Positions 1 to 6,378 of a stretch of 8,261 nt of DNA are shown piece after piece. The stretch's first letter is position 1; each line of letters starts with the position of its first letter. Under the pieces are notes generated by a model, which ran no database searches, was not told the DNA's origin, and saw nothing but the letters and a program-made list of their open reading frames with translations. Source of the DNA: Burkholderiaceae bacterium. GTDB taxonomy: Bacteria; Pseudomonadota; Gammaproteobacteria; Burkholderiales; Burkholderiaceae. Made by a program: the position numbers and the translations under genes. The stretch is from the NCBI GenBank assembly GCA_947374315.1, contig CANCBK010000072.1:1-8261 (forward strand). Direction: 5' to 3'.

Positions 1-2438
1 AGACTTTTTTGAGGAATGTGAACGCGATACCCCGCTGCGTCCAGAACCTTTAAGGCCGCTTGGATGTTTTCATCTTCAAAGTAAGCATTGAAGGTGTCCA
101 CCATCAGTACTACACCTTTGTTGCCATTCACATCGTCCCGAGCTAAATCTTCTGGGGTGTATTGATAGGGCGCGGTCGCCTTTTGATTGCTCCAGAATGT
201 CTTTGTTTTCCAGGTCGGCAGGCTTCTTTGTGCAGAGATTCCCATGACCCATTCTTGTAGCTTTGCAATGATGGCAATGTGATTGCGAAGATTGAGCAGG
301 GCTGGAAGACCTGGGATGCTACTGATGATTGGAGCGTATTTTGGTAGGTAAGCCACTGCTAAGTCGCGCATAGAATGCCCAACCCGTTTTTTATACGCCG
401 ATAGAAATTCAACTTTCATCTTTGCCATATCAACGCCGGTAGGGCATTCACGTCGACAGGCCTTACAGCTCACGCATAAGTCCATCACCTCTTTAATGGC
501 ATCGCTGCCCAGGGGTGAAACTCCCTCTTGAATATCCAATTGATTGGAAAGGGCAAGACGTAAGGTATTAGCGCGACCACGGGTGAGGTGTTTTTCATCA
601 CGAGTCACGCGATAGCTAGGGCACATCACTTCAGCGTCAAACTTGCGGCAGTGACCATTGTTATTGCACATCTCTACTGCTTTGGCCAAACCCATTGCGG
701 GATCGCCGCCAGTACCGGGGGCACTCGTTTCTTCTGTCACCGGATTATTTTGGACATTCCAGGCCGACCAATCTAGTGCGGGTTGAAGTGGAATCACTTT
801 ATAGCTAGGTGGAAAGCGGAAGTTGCTCGCATCATCCATCTTGGGTGGATCAATGATCTTGCCGGGATTAAATAAGCCATGGGGATCAAATGCATGCTTA
901 ATTTCCGTGAGGGCCTCGGTGATCTTGGGCCCAAATTGCCACGAAATCCACTCTCCCCGACAGAGTCCGTCGCCATGCTCGCCGCTATAGGCACCTTTAT
1001 ATTTGCGAACTAGGGCTGAGGCTTCTTCAGCTACTGCACGCATTTTTTGCGCGCCATCGCGCCGCATATCCAAAATAGGGCGTACATGTAAGGTGCCTAC
1101 TGAAGCATGGGCATACCAAGTACCACGTGACCCATATTTAGAAAATACATCGGTGAGTGCTTGAGTGTATTCAGCTAGACTTTCTAATGGAACCGCACAG
1201 TCTTCAATAAAGCTTACTGGCTTACCATCACCCTTCAGGCTCATCATGATGTTGAGTCCTGCTTTGCGCACTTCCCACAAATTCTTTTGTAAACCGGCAT
1301 CTGGCATGACAACCACTGAGCCTGGAAGTCCGAGGTCTCCCATTAAGCTTTGTAAGGATTTTAATTTCTCGAGCAAGGGTGCATGCGCCTCCCCTGAAAA
1401 TTCCACCAATAAAATCGCTTCAGGAGTATGGCTACTCGCATCAATGAGTGCTGTCTCAATGGTTTTCTTGAAGCTTGGGTTGTGGCGCGCTAAATCAATC
1501 ATGGTGCGGTCCACTAACTCCACTGCAGTGGGCCCCAGTTTGACAATGTGCTGCGCGCTATCCATGGCTTTAAAAAAACTAGCGAAGTTCACTACGCCCA
1601 GTACTTTGTGTTGCGGCAGCGGTGCGAGCTTGAGTTCTAATGATTTGAAGTAAGCAAGCGTTCCTTCGCTACCAACCAATAAGTGCGCTAAGTTGACACT
1701 ACCATCTTGCGTATAAGGCAGTTCACTCTGCGGATGAAATATATCCAAGTTGTAACCAGCAACACGGCGCAGAACTTTCGGGAAGTGCGCTTCGATTTCT
1801 GGTTGAAGTTTGTCGGCGAGATTTTTTACAAAATCTCCTAGCTGTTTTGCAGCCCCAGAGCTGTCGGCGTAATTACCAAATGTCGCTATCTCTCCATTGG
1901 CTAGCCACGCATCAATACCTAATACGTTGTGAACCATGTTGCCGTAGGCAATCGAGCGACTGCCGCAGGAGTTATTTCCAGCCATGCCGCCAATCGTTGC
2001 TTGGCCGGCAGTGGATACATCCACGGGATACCAGAGGCCATGTGGTTTCAGTGCTGCATTCAGGTGGTCTAAGACTATGCCAGGTTCTACGATAGCGGTA
2101 GCCTTGGCTGGATCAGCATGGATGAGCTTGCGAAAGTATTTGGTGTTATCAATGACCAGCGCTGTGCCTGTAGTTTGACCACATTGGCTGGTGCCCCCTC
2201 CGCGAGGTAGTACTGGTACACCTAGCTCAGCGGCAATCTGAATGGCAGTCGCAATATCCTCGGCGGTTTTAGGAACCAGGACCGCAACAGGCATGGCTTG
2301 ATAGATGGAAGCATCGGTTGCATAGCGTCCACGACTGGCAATATCAGTCATCACTTCGCCAGAGGTTTCTTGGCGTAGACGTTTGGCTAATAGCGCCTTA
2401 TCGGCAACGAATTCTTTGAGTTCGAGTGGCTTATTCAT
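1..2438 (-). CDS. FAD-binding and (Fe-S)-binding 2-hydroxyacid dehydrogenase, YdiJ-like (partial, C-terminus beyond left edge)
   Basis: I translated the minus strand from the ATG at 2438 and found 812 open codons to the left edge. The N-terminal half is a PCMH-type FAD domain: PRGGGTS at residues 78-84, GNNSCGSR at 154-161 and LVGSEGTL near 254-261. Next comes the FAD-linked oxidase C-terminal domain, with GEHGDG at 487-491 holding the conserved His488. Two Fe-S segments follow: C591-NNNGH-C597 with MCPSY at 605-609, and C655, C658, C661, C665-P in the ferredoxin spacing CxxCxxCxxxCP. From about residue 775 a cysteine-rich (CCG/GlpC-like) domain begins (VVLMVDTFNAYF) and is cut off. Family members of this fused GlcD-plus-GlcF layout are about 1000 residues, so roughly 200 are missing. 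They oxidise D-2-hydroxyacids (D-2-hydroxyglutarate in E. coli YdiJ, D-lactate or glycolate in relatives) and pass electrons to a carrier. The substrate here is not fixed by sequence; the adjacent glyoxylate aminotransferase and GlcG-like gene make glycolate a reasonable inference. The start overlaps the regulator stop (ATGA) and lacks a clear Shine-Dalgarno, suggesting coupled translation. Confidence 0.9.
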   Translation of the reverse strand, partial: MNKPLELKEFVADKALLAKRLRQETSGEVMTDIASRGRYATDASIYQAMPVAVLVPKTAEDIATAIQIAAELGVPVLPRGGGTSQCGQTTGTALVIDNTKYFRKLIHADPAKATAIVEPGIVLDHLNAALKPHGLWYPVDVSTAGQATIGGMAGNNSCGSRSIAYGNMVHNVLGIDAWLANGEIATFGNYADSSGAAKQLGDFVKNLADKLQPEIEAHFPKVLRRVAGYNLDIFHPQSELPYTQDGSVNLAHLLVGSEGTLAYFKSLELKLAPLPQHKVLGVVNFASFFKAMDSAQHIVKLGPTAVELVDRTMIDLARHNPSFKKTIETALIDASSHTPEAILLVEFSGEAHAPLLEKLKSLQSLMGDLGLPGSVVVMPDAGLQKNLWEVRKAGLNIMMSLKGDGKPVSFIEDCAVPLESLAEYTQALTDVFSKYGSRGTWYAHASVGTLHVRPILDMRRDGAQKMRAVAEEASALVRKYKGAYSGEHGDGLCRGEWISWQFGPKITEALTEIKHAFDPHGLFNPGKIIDPPKMDDASNFRFPPSYKVIPLQPALDWSAWNVQNNPVTEETSAPGTGGDPAMGLAKAVEMCNNNGHCRKFDAEVMCPSYRVTRDEKHLTRGRANTLRLALSNQLDIQEGVSPLGSDAIKEVMDLCVSCKACRRECPTGVDMAKMKVEFLSAYKKRVGHSMRDLAVAYLPKYAPIISSIPGLPALLNLRNHIAIIAKLQEWVMGISAQRSLPTWKTKTFWSNQKATAPYQYTPEDLARDDVNGNKGVVLMVDTFNAYFEDENIQAALKVLDAAGYRVHIPQKS

Positions 2439-3118
2439 GCGGTGGTTTTCTCTAGGGATTCTGAGTCGACTAACTGGATCACAACGTCACGCTTATGCAT
2501 GACGTGCTGAATCATCACTTTACGCATACGTGCGCTATCGCGGGCTTTTAATGCATCGAGCATTTCTTGGTGCTCACCAACAGCCTTCTCCCATTTGACG
2601 CCGTCTTGATTAGACCGAAAGCGAAGTGCTTCAATGCGTGCATTGACCTGGGTAAATAGCTGACTCAAGACCGGGTTGTTCGCTGCTTGATTAATCGCGT
2701 TATGGATCTTGAGGTTCAAGCGGTAGTAGCTCGATAAATCTCTACGGGCATAGGAGGCCATCATTTCGTATTGGAGTGCCTCTAATTCGGTGAGGGCTTG
2801 GTTGCTAATATTCTGCGCCGCCAGCTCGCCTGAGTAGCCTTCTAGATTCGCAATGACATCAAAGGTGTGAATGATGTCGTTCCGAGTCAGTTGTATGGCG
2901 ATCGCACCGCGATTGGCAATGAGCTCCACCAGCCCATCGGCCGCCAGGCGACGAATTGCCTCACGAATAGGGGTGCGCGACACATTCAGTTGTTCGGCCA
3001 ATTCCCGCTCATTGAGCTTGCTTCCGGGGGTGATGGCACCCTCCACCAATAAAGACCTCAGCTTCTGGAAGGTGGCCTCATGTAAGTTTTGGACGCTTGG
3101 TTGCGTGGTGAGTACCAT
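2435..3118 (-). CDS. GntR-family transcriptional regulator, FCD (FadR C-terminal) subfamily
   Basis: This 227-residue protein is a one-component metabolite-responsive DNA-binding regulator. The N-terminal winged helix-turn-helix spans about residues 12-75, with the GntR signature GSKLNERELAEQLNVSRTP at 32-50 followed by REAIRRLAADGLVE. The helical FCD effector domain fills about 80-215. Its usual metal-site pattern (Asp, His, His, His) appears as Asn135, His139, His183 and His205, so the normal Asp is Asn here. The ATG at 3118 is the only sensible start because an in-frame TAG lies 12 bases upstream; a weak AGG serves as ribosome site. It is first in a two-gene unit with the hydroxyacid dehydrogenase (ATGA overlap) and divergent from the aminotransferase. 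Two matching palindromes in the divergent region suggest it represses itself and controls both directions. The effector is unknown; a hydroxyacid or oxoacid is inferred from neighbours. Confidence 0.93.
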   Translation of the reverse strand: MVLTTQPSVQNLHEATFQKLRSLLVEGAITPGSKLNERELAEQLNVSRTPIREAIRRLAADGLVELIANRGAIAIQLTRNDIIHTFDVIANLEGYSGELAAQNISNQALTELEALQYEMMASYARRDLSSYYRLNLKIHNAINQAANNPVLSQLFTQVNARIEALRFRSNQDGVKWEKAVGEHQEMLDALKARDSARMRKVMIQHVMHKRDVVIQLVDSESLEKTTA

Positions 3119-3131
3119 GTTGAATGCCTAA

Positions 3132-3147
3132 ATTTTGTATACATATT
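3132..3147. promoter_or_regulatory. Candidate GntR operator 1 (regulator-proximal)
   Basis: The 16-mer ATTTTGTATACATATT has GTATAC at its core and is nearly palindromic. It matches operator 2 at 13 of 16 positions. It covers the predicted transcription start of the regulator on the minus strand (about 3142), a position suited to autorepression. FCD-type GntR regulators commonly bind short palindromes with a central GTATAC-like core; binding by this protein is inferred from position and symmetry. Confidence 0.6.
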
Positions 3148-3148
3148 C

Positions 3149-3154
3149 ACTATA
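3149..3154 (-). promoter_or_regulatory. Candidate -10 box for the regulator/oxidase unit
   Basis: On the minus strand this reads TATAGT, five of six matches to the sigma-70 -10 consensus. The best-placed -35 (TTATTT at 3171-3176, 16-base spacer) is poor. A start near 3142 would give a leader of about 24 bases before the ATG at 3118 and would sit inside operator 1. Confidence 0.4.
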
Positions 3155-3213
3155 ACGGATAAATTTGCTTAAATAACCCTATAAAAAGCATATTTCATAA
3201 TTTATTACCAATT

Positions 3214-3229
3214 ATTTTGCATACAAAAT
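3214..3229. promoter_or_regulatory. Candidate GntR operator 2 (aminotransferase-proximal)
   Basis: The 16-mer ATTTTGCATACAAAAT has perfect 6-bp inverted arms (ATTTTG and CAAAAT) around a CATA centre. Its centre lies 82 bp from that of operator 1, close to eight helical turns, so looping or cooperative binding is conceivable. Its last base touches the predicted -35 of the aminotransferase promoter. A second, overlapping inverted repeat (TACAA-AA-TTGTA, 3222-3233) runs into that -35. Confidence 0.65.
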
Positions 3230-3257
3230 TGTAAATTCCAAAAAAGTAACTTACACT
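3229..3257 (+). promoter_or_regulatory. Candidate sigma-70 promoter for the aminotransferase
   Basis: TTGTAA (3229-3234) and TACACT (3252-3257) are separated by 17 bases, each with four of six consensus matches. The start would be near 3264, giving a leader of about 34 bases. Operator 2 abuts the -35, so bound regulator could repress or, less likely, assist polymerase. Confidence 0.4.
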
Positions 3258-3297
3258 GGCCCACAAGATCAACTACAAAAACCAAGCGAGACTCAAC

Positions 3298-4482
3298 ATG
3301 CTAAAACTTGATAATCACCTCTCAGGACGTCATTTCTTACATATTCCTGGCCCAAGCCCAGTGCCATCACGCATTCTGCGCGCTATTAGCTATCAAACGA
3401 TTGACCATCGCGGTCCTGAGTTTGGCGAATTTGGCCTCAAAGTATTGGATGGCATTAAAAAGATTTTCAAAACCGAGCAGCCTGTCATCATTTATTCCGC
3501 TTCGGGTACCGGCTCGTGGGAAGGCGCTTTAGTCAACGTGTTGAATCCTGGTGACAAAGTACTCTTTTATGAAACCGGGCATTTTGCGAACTTATGGCGT
3601 GCCTTGGCTAAAAAGATTGGCATTGAGGTTGAGGTGGTTGGTAAAGCTGGTGCTGATACTTGGCGCTGGGGTGTGGATGCTGCGGTGATTGAAGAGCGCT
3701 TGCGCAAGGACACCCAACATGAAATCAAAGCGGTGTGCGTGGTTCATAACGAAACCTCTACCGGCATGACATCGAATATTGCCGCAGTTCGTAAGGCGAT
3801 TGATGATGCCAAGCATCCCGCTCTATTACTCGTGGATAGCGTATCTGGCTTGGGGTCGGCGGATTACTGTCATGACGCTTGGGGTGCTGATGTGACTGTC
3901 TCTGGCTCGCAAAAAGGCTTGATGTTACCTCCAGGTATCGGCTTTAATGCTTTGTCACCCAAGGCGATTGAAGCAAGCAAACACAGCAAAATTCCAAAAG
4001 CCTATTTAGCCTGGGATGAAATCCTGGAGTCCAATAAAACAGGCTATTGGCCAACGACTCCGAGTACCAATCTCATGTACGGCTTGCATGAAGCCATCGA
4101 CATGATGCAAACCGAAGGGCTCGATACGATTTTTGCCCGTCACCAGCGTTTGGCTGAAGCATGTCGCCGTGCGGTTGCTGCTTGGGGCCTTGAAAATCAA
4201 TGTTTAGATCCAAATGCGTATTCACCGGTATTAACCGCAATTGTTGTTCCTGAGGGGATGGATGCGGATATATTGCGTAAACATGCCTTGGAGAAGTTCA
4301 ATCTATCCCTAGGAACTGGCTTGGGCAAGCTTAAAGGCAAGATTTTCCGTATTGGCCACTTGGGCGACTGCAATGAATTGAGCCTCATGGCTGCCTTAAG
4401 TGGGGTGGAGATGAGCCTAGGCGCTATGGGCTACAAACCCAAGGCAAGCGGTGTGGTTGCCGCCCAAGAGTACCTAAAGTAA
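3298..4482 (+). CDS. Class V PLP-dependent aminotransferase, serine/alanine-glyoxylate type
   Basis: At 394 residues this matches the usual length of the fold-type I, class V glyoxylate aminotransferases. These move an amino group from serine, alanine or a similar donor to glyoxylate, giving glycine and hydroxypyruvate or pyruvate in the cytosol. Visible hallmarks are the N-terminal HIPGPSPVP (15-23), SASGTGSWE (67-75) for the PLP phosphate, HNETSTG (150-156), LLLVDSVSGLG (176-186) with Asp180 for the pyridine nitrogen, and SGSQKGL (202-208) with Lys206 as the Schiff-base lysine. FRIGHLGD (350-357) carries Arg351, the likely carboxylate-binding arginine. The ATG at 3298 follows a weak GCGAG ribosome site, and the protein begins just before conserved sequence. 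It is divergent from the GntR/oxidase pair, and a GlcG-like gene follows 69 bases downstream. The amino donor cannot be read from sequence; serine-glyoxylate aminotransferase is the best guess. Confidence 0.9.
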   Translation: MLKLDNHLSGRHFLHIPGPSPVPSRILRAISYQTIDHRGPEFGEFGLKVLDGIKKIFKTEQPVIIYSASGTGSWEGALVNVLNPGDKVLFYETGHFANLWRALAKKIGIEVEVVGKAGADTWRWGVDAAVIEERLRKDTQHEIKAVCVVHNETSTGMTSNIAAVRKAIDDAKHPALLLVDSVSGLGSADYCHDAWGADVTVSGSQKGLMLPPGIGFNALSPKAIEASKHSKIPKAYLAWDEILESNKTGYWPTTPSTNLMYGLHEAIDMMQTEGLDTIFARHQRLAEACRRAVAAWGLENQCLDPNAYSPVLTAIVVPEGMDADILRKHALEKFNLSLGTGLGKLKGKIFRIGHLGDCNELSLMAALSGVEMSLGAMGYKPKASGVVAAQEYLK

Positions 4483-4485
4483 GGC

Positions 4486-4501
4486 TGAGTCGTCAGACTC
4501 A
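4486..4501 (+). other. Small hairpin downstream of the aminotransferase
   Basis: TGAGTC and GACTCA form a perfect 6-bp stem around a GTCA loop, four bases after the aminotransferase stop. No T-run follows, so it is not a canonical intrinsic terminator. It could protect the upstream mRNA 3' end or slightly attenuate readthrough. Confidence 0.35.
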
Positions 4502-4504
4502 ACC

Positions 4505-4510
4505 TATAAT
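4505..4510 (+). promoter_or_regulatory. Candidate internal -10 box ahead of the GlcG-like gene
   Basis: A perfect TATAAT lies 41 bases before the ATG at 4552, which would give a leader of about 35 bases. No acceptable -35 or TGn extension is present at the right spacing, so this is a weak or activator-dependent candidate. If active, it would drive the GlcG-like and helicase genes apart from the regulated aminotransferase. Confidence 0.3.
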
Positions 4511-4551
4511 TACCCTATATATCAATAGCATTAGAGACAGAGAGATTAATC

Positions 4552-4959
4552 ATGTTGGCAACGAAACCTTACTTAACTCAAGCTGATGTTCAAAAGATTT
4601 TGGATGCGGCCGACAAACACGCTGCGGCAAACAATTGGGCGGTGACTATCGCCGTTTGTGATGATGGTGGCCATGTATTGGGTTTAATACGTCGCGATGG
4701 TTGCGCTCCTGTCTCTTCCTATATTGCTCAAGAAAAAGCACGCACTGCTGCAATGGGCAAACGCGAGAGCCGTGTATACGAAGAAATTATTAATAATGGC
4801 CGCATCTCCTTTTTATCTGCCCCGCATATTTCGGGCATGTTGGAGGGTGGCGTCAATATCGAGGTAAATGGGTTTACCATCGGCGCAGTCGGCGTTTCCG
4901 GCGTTAAATCGACTGAGGATGCCGAAACTGCAAAAGCCGGCATTGCAGCCATTCTGTAA
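4552..4959 (+). CDS. GlcG/HbpS-family (DUF336) protein
   Basis: This 135-residue protein has the length and single-domain layout of the GlcG/HbpS family. The typical pattern is visible: an N-terminal helix (LTQADVQKILDAADKHA, 8-24), the strand NWAVTIAVCDDGGHVLGLIR, then SYIAQEKARTAA (56-67) and a Gly-rich C-terminal end (GGVNIEVNGFTIGAVGVSG). It has no signal peptide or membrane segment. Family members include GlcG of the E. coli glycolate operon, whose role is not established, and haem-binding HbpS of Streptomyces; haem binding here is not shown. An AGAGAGA ribosome site precedes the ATG. It lies directly after a glyoxylate aminotransferase and in the same locus as a GlcD/GlcF-like fused oxidase, which supports a link to 2-hydroxyacid or glycolate metabolism. 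The next gene starts 6 bases after its TAA, in the same frame. Confidence 0.88.
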   Translation: MLATKPYLTQADVQKILDAADKHAAANNWAVTIAVCDDGGHVLGLIRRDGCAPVSSYIAQEKARTAAMGKRESRVYEEIINNGRISFLSAPHISGMLEGGVNIEVNGFTIGAVGVSGVKSTEDAETAKAGIAAIL

Positions 4960-4965
4960 GTTCCC

Positions 4966-6378
4966 TTGACAAATACTGTTCCCGAAATAAATTCTTCTAC
5001 CGGCGCTACTGAGAGTAGCGCCACCCCAGCAACAATTACCTTTGCTGACTTTGGCTTAGATCCAAAGATTCAAAAAGCGGTATCTGAGCAGGGGTATAGC
5101 ACCCCAACTCCAATTCAAGCGCAGGCTATGCCGCATGTTTTGGCGGGAAGTGACTTGATGGGCGCGGCACAAACCGGAACCGGCAAGACGGCCGCTTTTG
5201 TGTTGCCGATTATTCAAAAGATTCTGCGTCACGCCAGTAGTAGCGCTTCACCAGCTCGTCATCCGATTCGCGCTTTGGTATTGACGCCAACGCGTGAGTT
5301 AGCGGTGCAGGTTGCCGAGAACGCGGCAAGCTACTCTAAACATACCGATTTGCGCGCTGCCGTGGTGTACGGTGGCGTAGATATGAAAGAGCAAGTAGCC
5401 ACATTGCGTAATGGCGTGGAAATTTTGATTGCGACGCCAGGACGCCTGTTGGATCATATTGGTTCAAAAGTAGCCAATCTTTCGCAAGTCGAAATTTTGG
5501 TTTTGGATGAAGCGGACCGCATGTTGGATATGGGCTTTTTGCCTGACTTACAGCGCATCATTGATTTGATCCCAGCGCATCGACAAACGCTATTGTTTTC
5601 CGCAACCTTCTCACCAGAAATTAAGAAGTTAGCCCAGAGTTATTTGCGTACTCCAGTAACTGTAGAAGTGGCTCGTCAAAATGCCGCCGCTGATACCGTT
5701 AAGCAAGTGGTGCATATGGTATCGAGTGCCGATAAGCAGCGTGCGATTGTGAAAGTGCTCGAGGCCCGAACACGTCAAGGCTTATCTCGACAGTGCATCA
5801 TCTTTACTAATAGCCGCTTGGGCTGCGCAAAGTTGGCCAGAGCTTTGGAGCGCGATGGTATTAAGGCTGGCGCGATTCATGGAGATAAGAGTCAGGGTGA
5901 GCGCACGTTAACGCTAGATGCATTTAAATCAGGCGCAATTGAAGCGCTGGTTGCTACTGATGTGGCGGCACGCGGCTTGGATATCCCATCCATGCCTTGC
6001 GTCATCAATCATGAATTGCCATACAACGCCGAAGACTTTATTCATCGTATCGGCCGCACAGGTCGTGCCGGTAGTAAGGGTGACGCGATTGCTTTGGTGG
6101 ATGCCAGTGAAAAACGTTTGCTCGACGATATTGAAAAGTTGATGAAGCGAAAGTTGGATGTTCAGCCCTTGCCTGAAGGAAGCCCTTCGCCAAGCAGGAC
6201 TTCATCGAGATCGGATGCACCAGCAAAAATGTCAGACCCATTTTTTTATAAGCCGTATGAGCCCAGCGCGACATCTCAGATAGCGTCAGAAGCTACAAAC
6301 TCTGAAGAGAAGAAAGTAGGCATTACGCCTGCCAAACCAGCAGTAGGCGCTTTGCTTGGCGGCTTTAAGAAGAAATAA
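4966..6378 (+). CDS. rhlE: DEAD-box ATP-dependent RNA helicase, RhlE subfamily
   Basis: All DEAD-box motifs are present in order over 470 residues: Q motif (Phe26, GYSTPTPIQ at 43-51), motif I AQTGTGKT (68-75), Ia PTRELA (108-113), Ib TPGR (157-160), II DEAD (181-184), III SAT (212-214), IV IIFTNSR (278-284), V ARGLD (335-339) and VI HRIGRTGRAG (360-369). GDKSQGERT (306-314) and the overall pattern fit RhlE, which unwinds short RNA duplexes in ribosome maturation and RNA turnover. The tail after about 400 is short, Ser/Pro-rich and ends GGFKKK, rather than the long Arg/Gly tail of E. coli RhlE. The start is TTG at 4966: between the in-frame TAA of the preceding gene and the Q motif there is no ATG or GTG. 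With no clear Shine-Dalgarno and a 6-base gap, translation probably depends on termination of the GlcG-like gene. The 3' end overlaps gluQ by 14 bases. Confidence 0.93.
   Translation: MTNTVPEINSSTGATESSATPATITFADFGLDPKIQKAVSEQGYSTPTPIQAQAMPHVLAGSDLMGAAQTGTGKTAAFVLPIIQKILRHASSSASPARHPIRALVLTPTRELAVQVAENAASYSKHTDLRAAVVYGGVDMKEQVATLRNGVEILIATPGRLLDHIGSKVANLSQVEILVLDEADRMLDMGFLPDLQRIIDLIPAHRQTLLFSATFSPEIKKLAQSYLRTPVTVEVARQNAAADTVKQVVHMVSSADKQRAIVKVLEARTRQGLSRQCIIFTNSRLGCAKLARALERDGIKAGAIHGDKSQGERTLTLDAFKSGAIEALVATDVAARGLDIPSMPCVINHELPYNAEDFIHRIGRTGRAGSKGDAIALVDASEKRLLDDIEKLMKRKLDVQPLPEGSPSPSRTSSRSDAPAKMSDPFFYKPYEPSATSQIASEATNSEEKKVGITPAKPAVGALLGGFKKK

Noticed and set aside
1165..1653. A 162-codon plus-strand open frame opposite the oxidase gene
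   Set aside because: It lies wholly antisense to the conserved FAD-linked oxidase C-terminal region, its translation has no recognisable family features, and the opposite frame is clearly the real gene.
2871..3131. Plus-strand open frames opposite the regulator (86 and 61 codons)
   Set aside because: They mirror the well-conserved GntR winged helix on the other strand and have no domain features of their own.
4486..4501. Hairpin after the aminotransferase as a rho-independent terminator
   Set aside because: The stem is only 6 bp and no run of T follows it; it is listed only as a small hairpin.
4728..5024. A 98-codon minus-strand frame across the GlcG-like/helicase junction
   Set aside because: It is antisense to two recognised proteins and has no family resemblance; it is a shadow of the real frames.
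4552..6378. GlcG-like gene and helicase as one gene split by a nonsense mutation or read through as a fusion
   Set aside because: Both halves match complete, normally separate families at their usual lengths, and UAA is an efficient stop. The shared frame is most simply chance plus tight packing.
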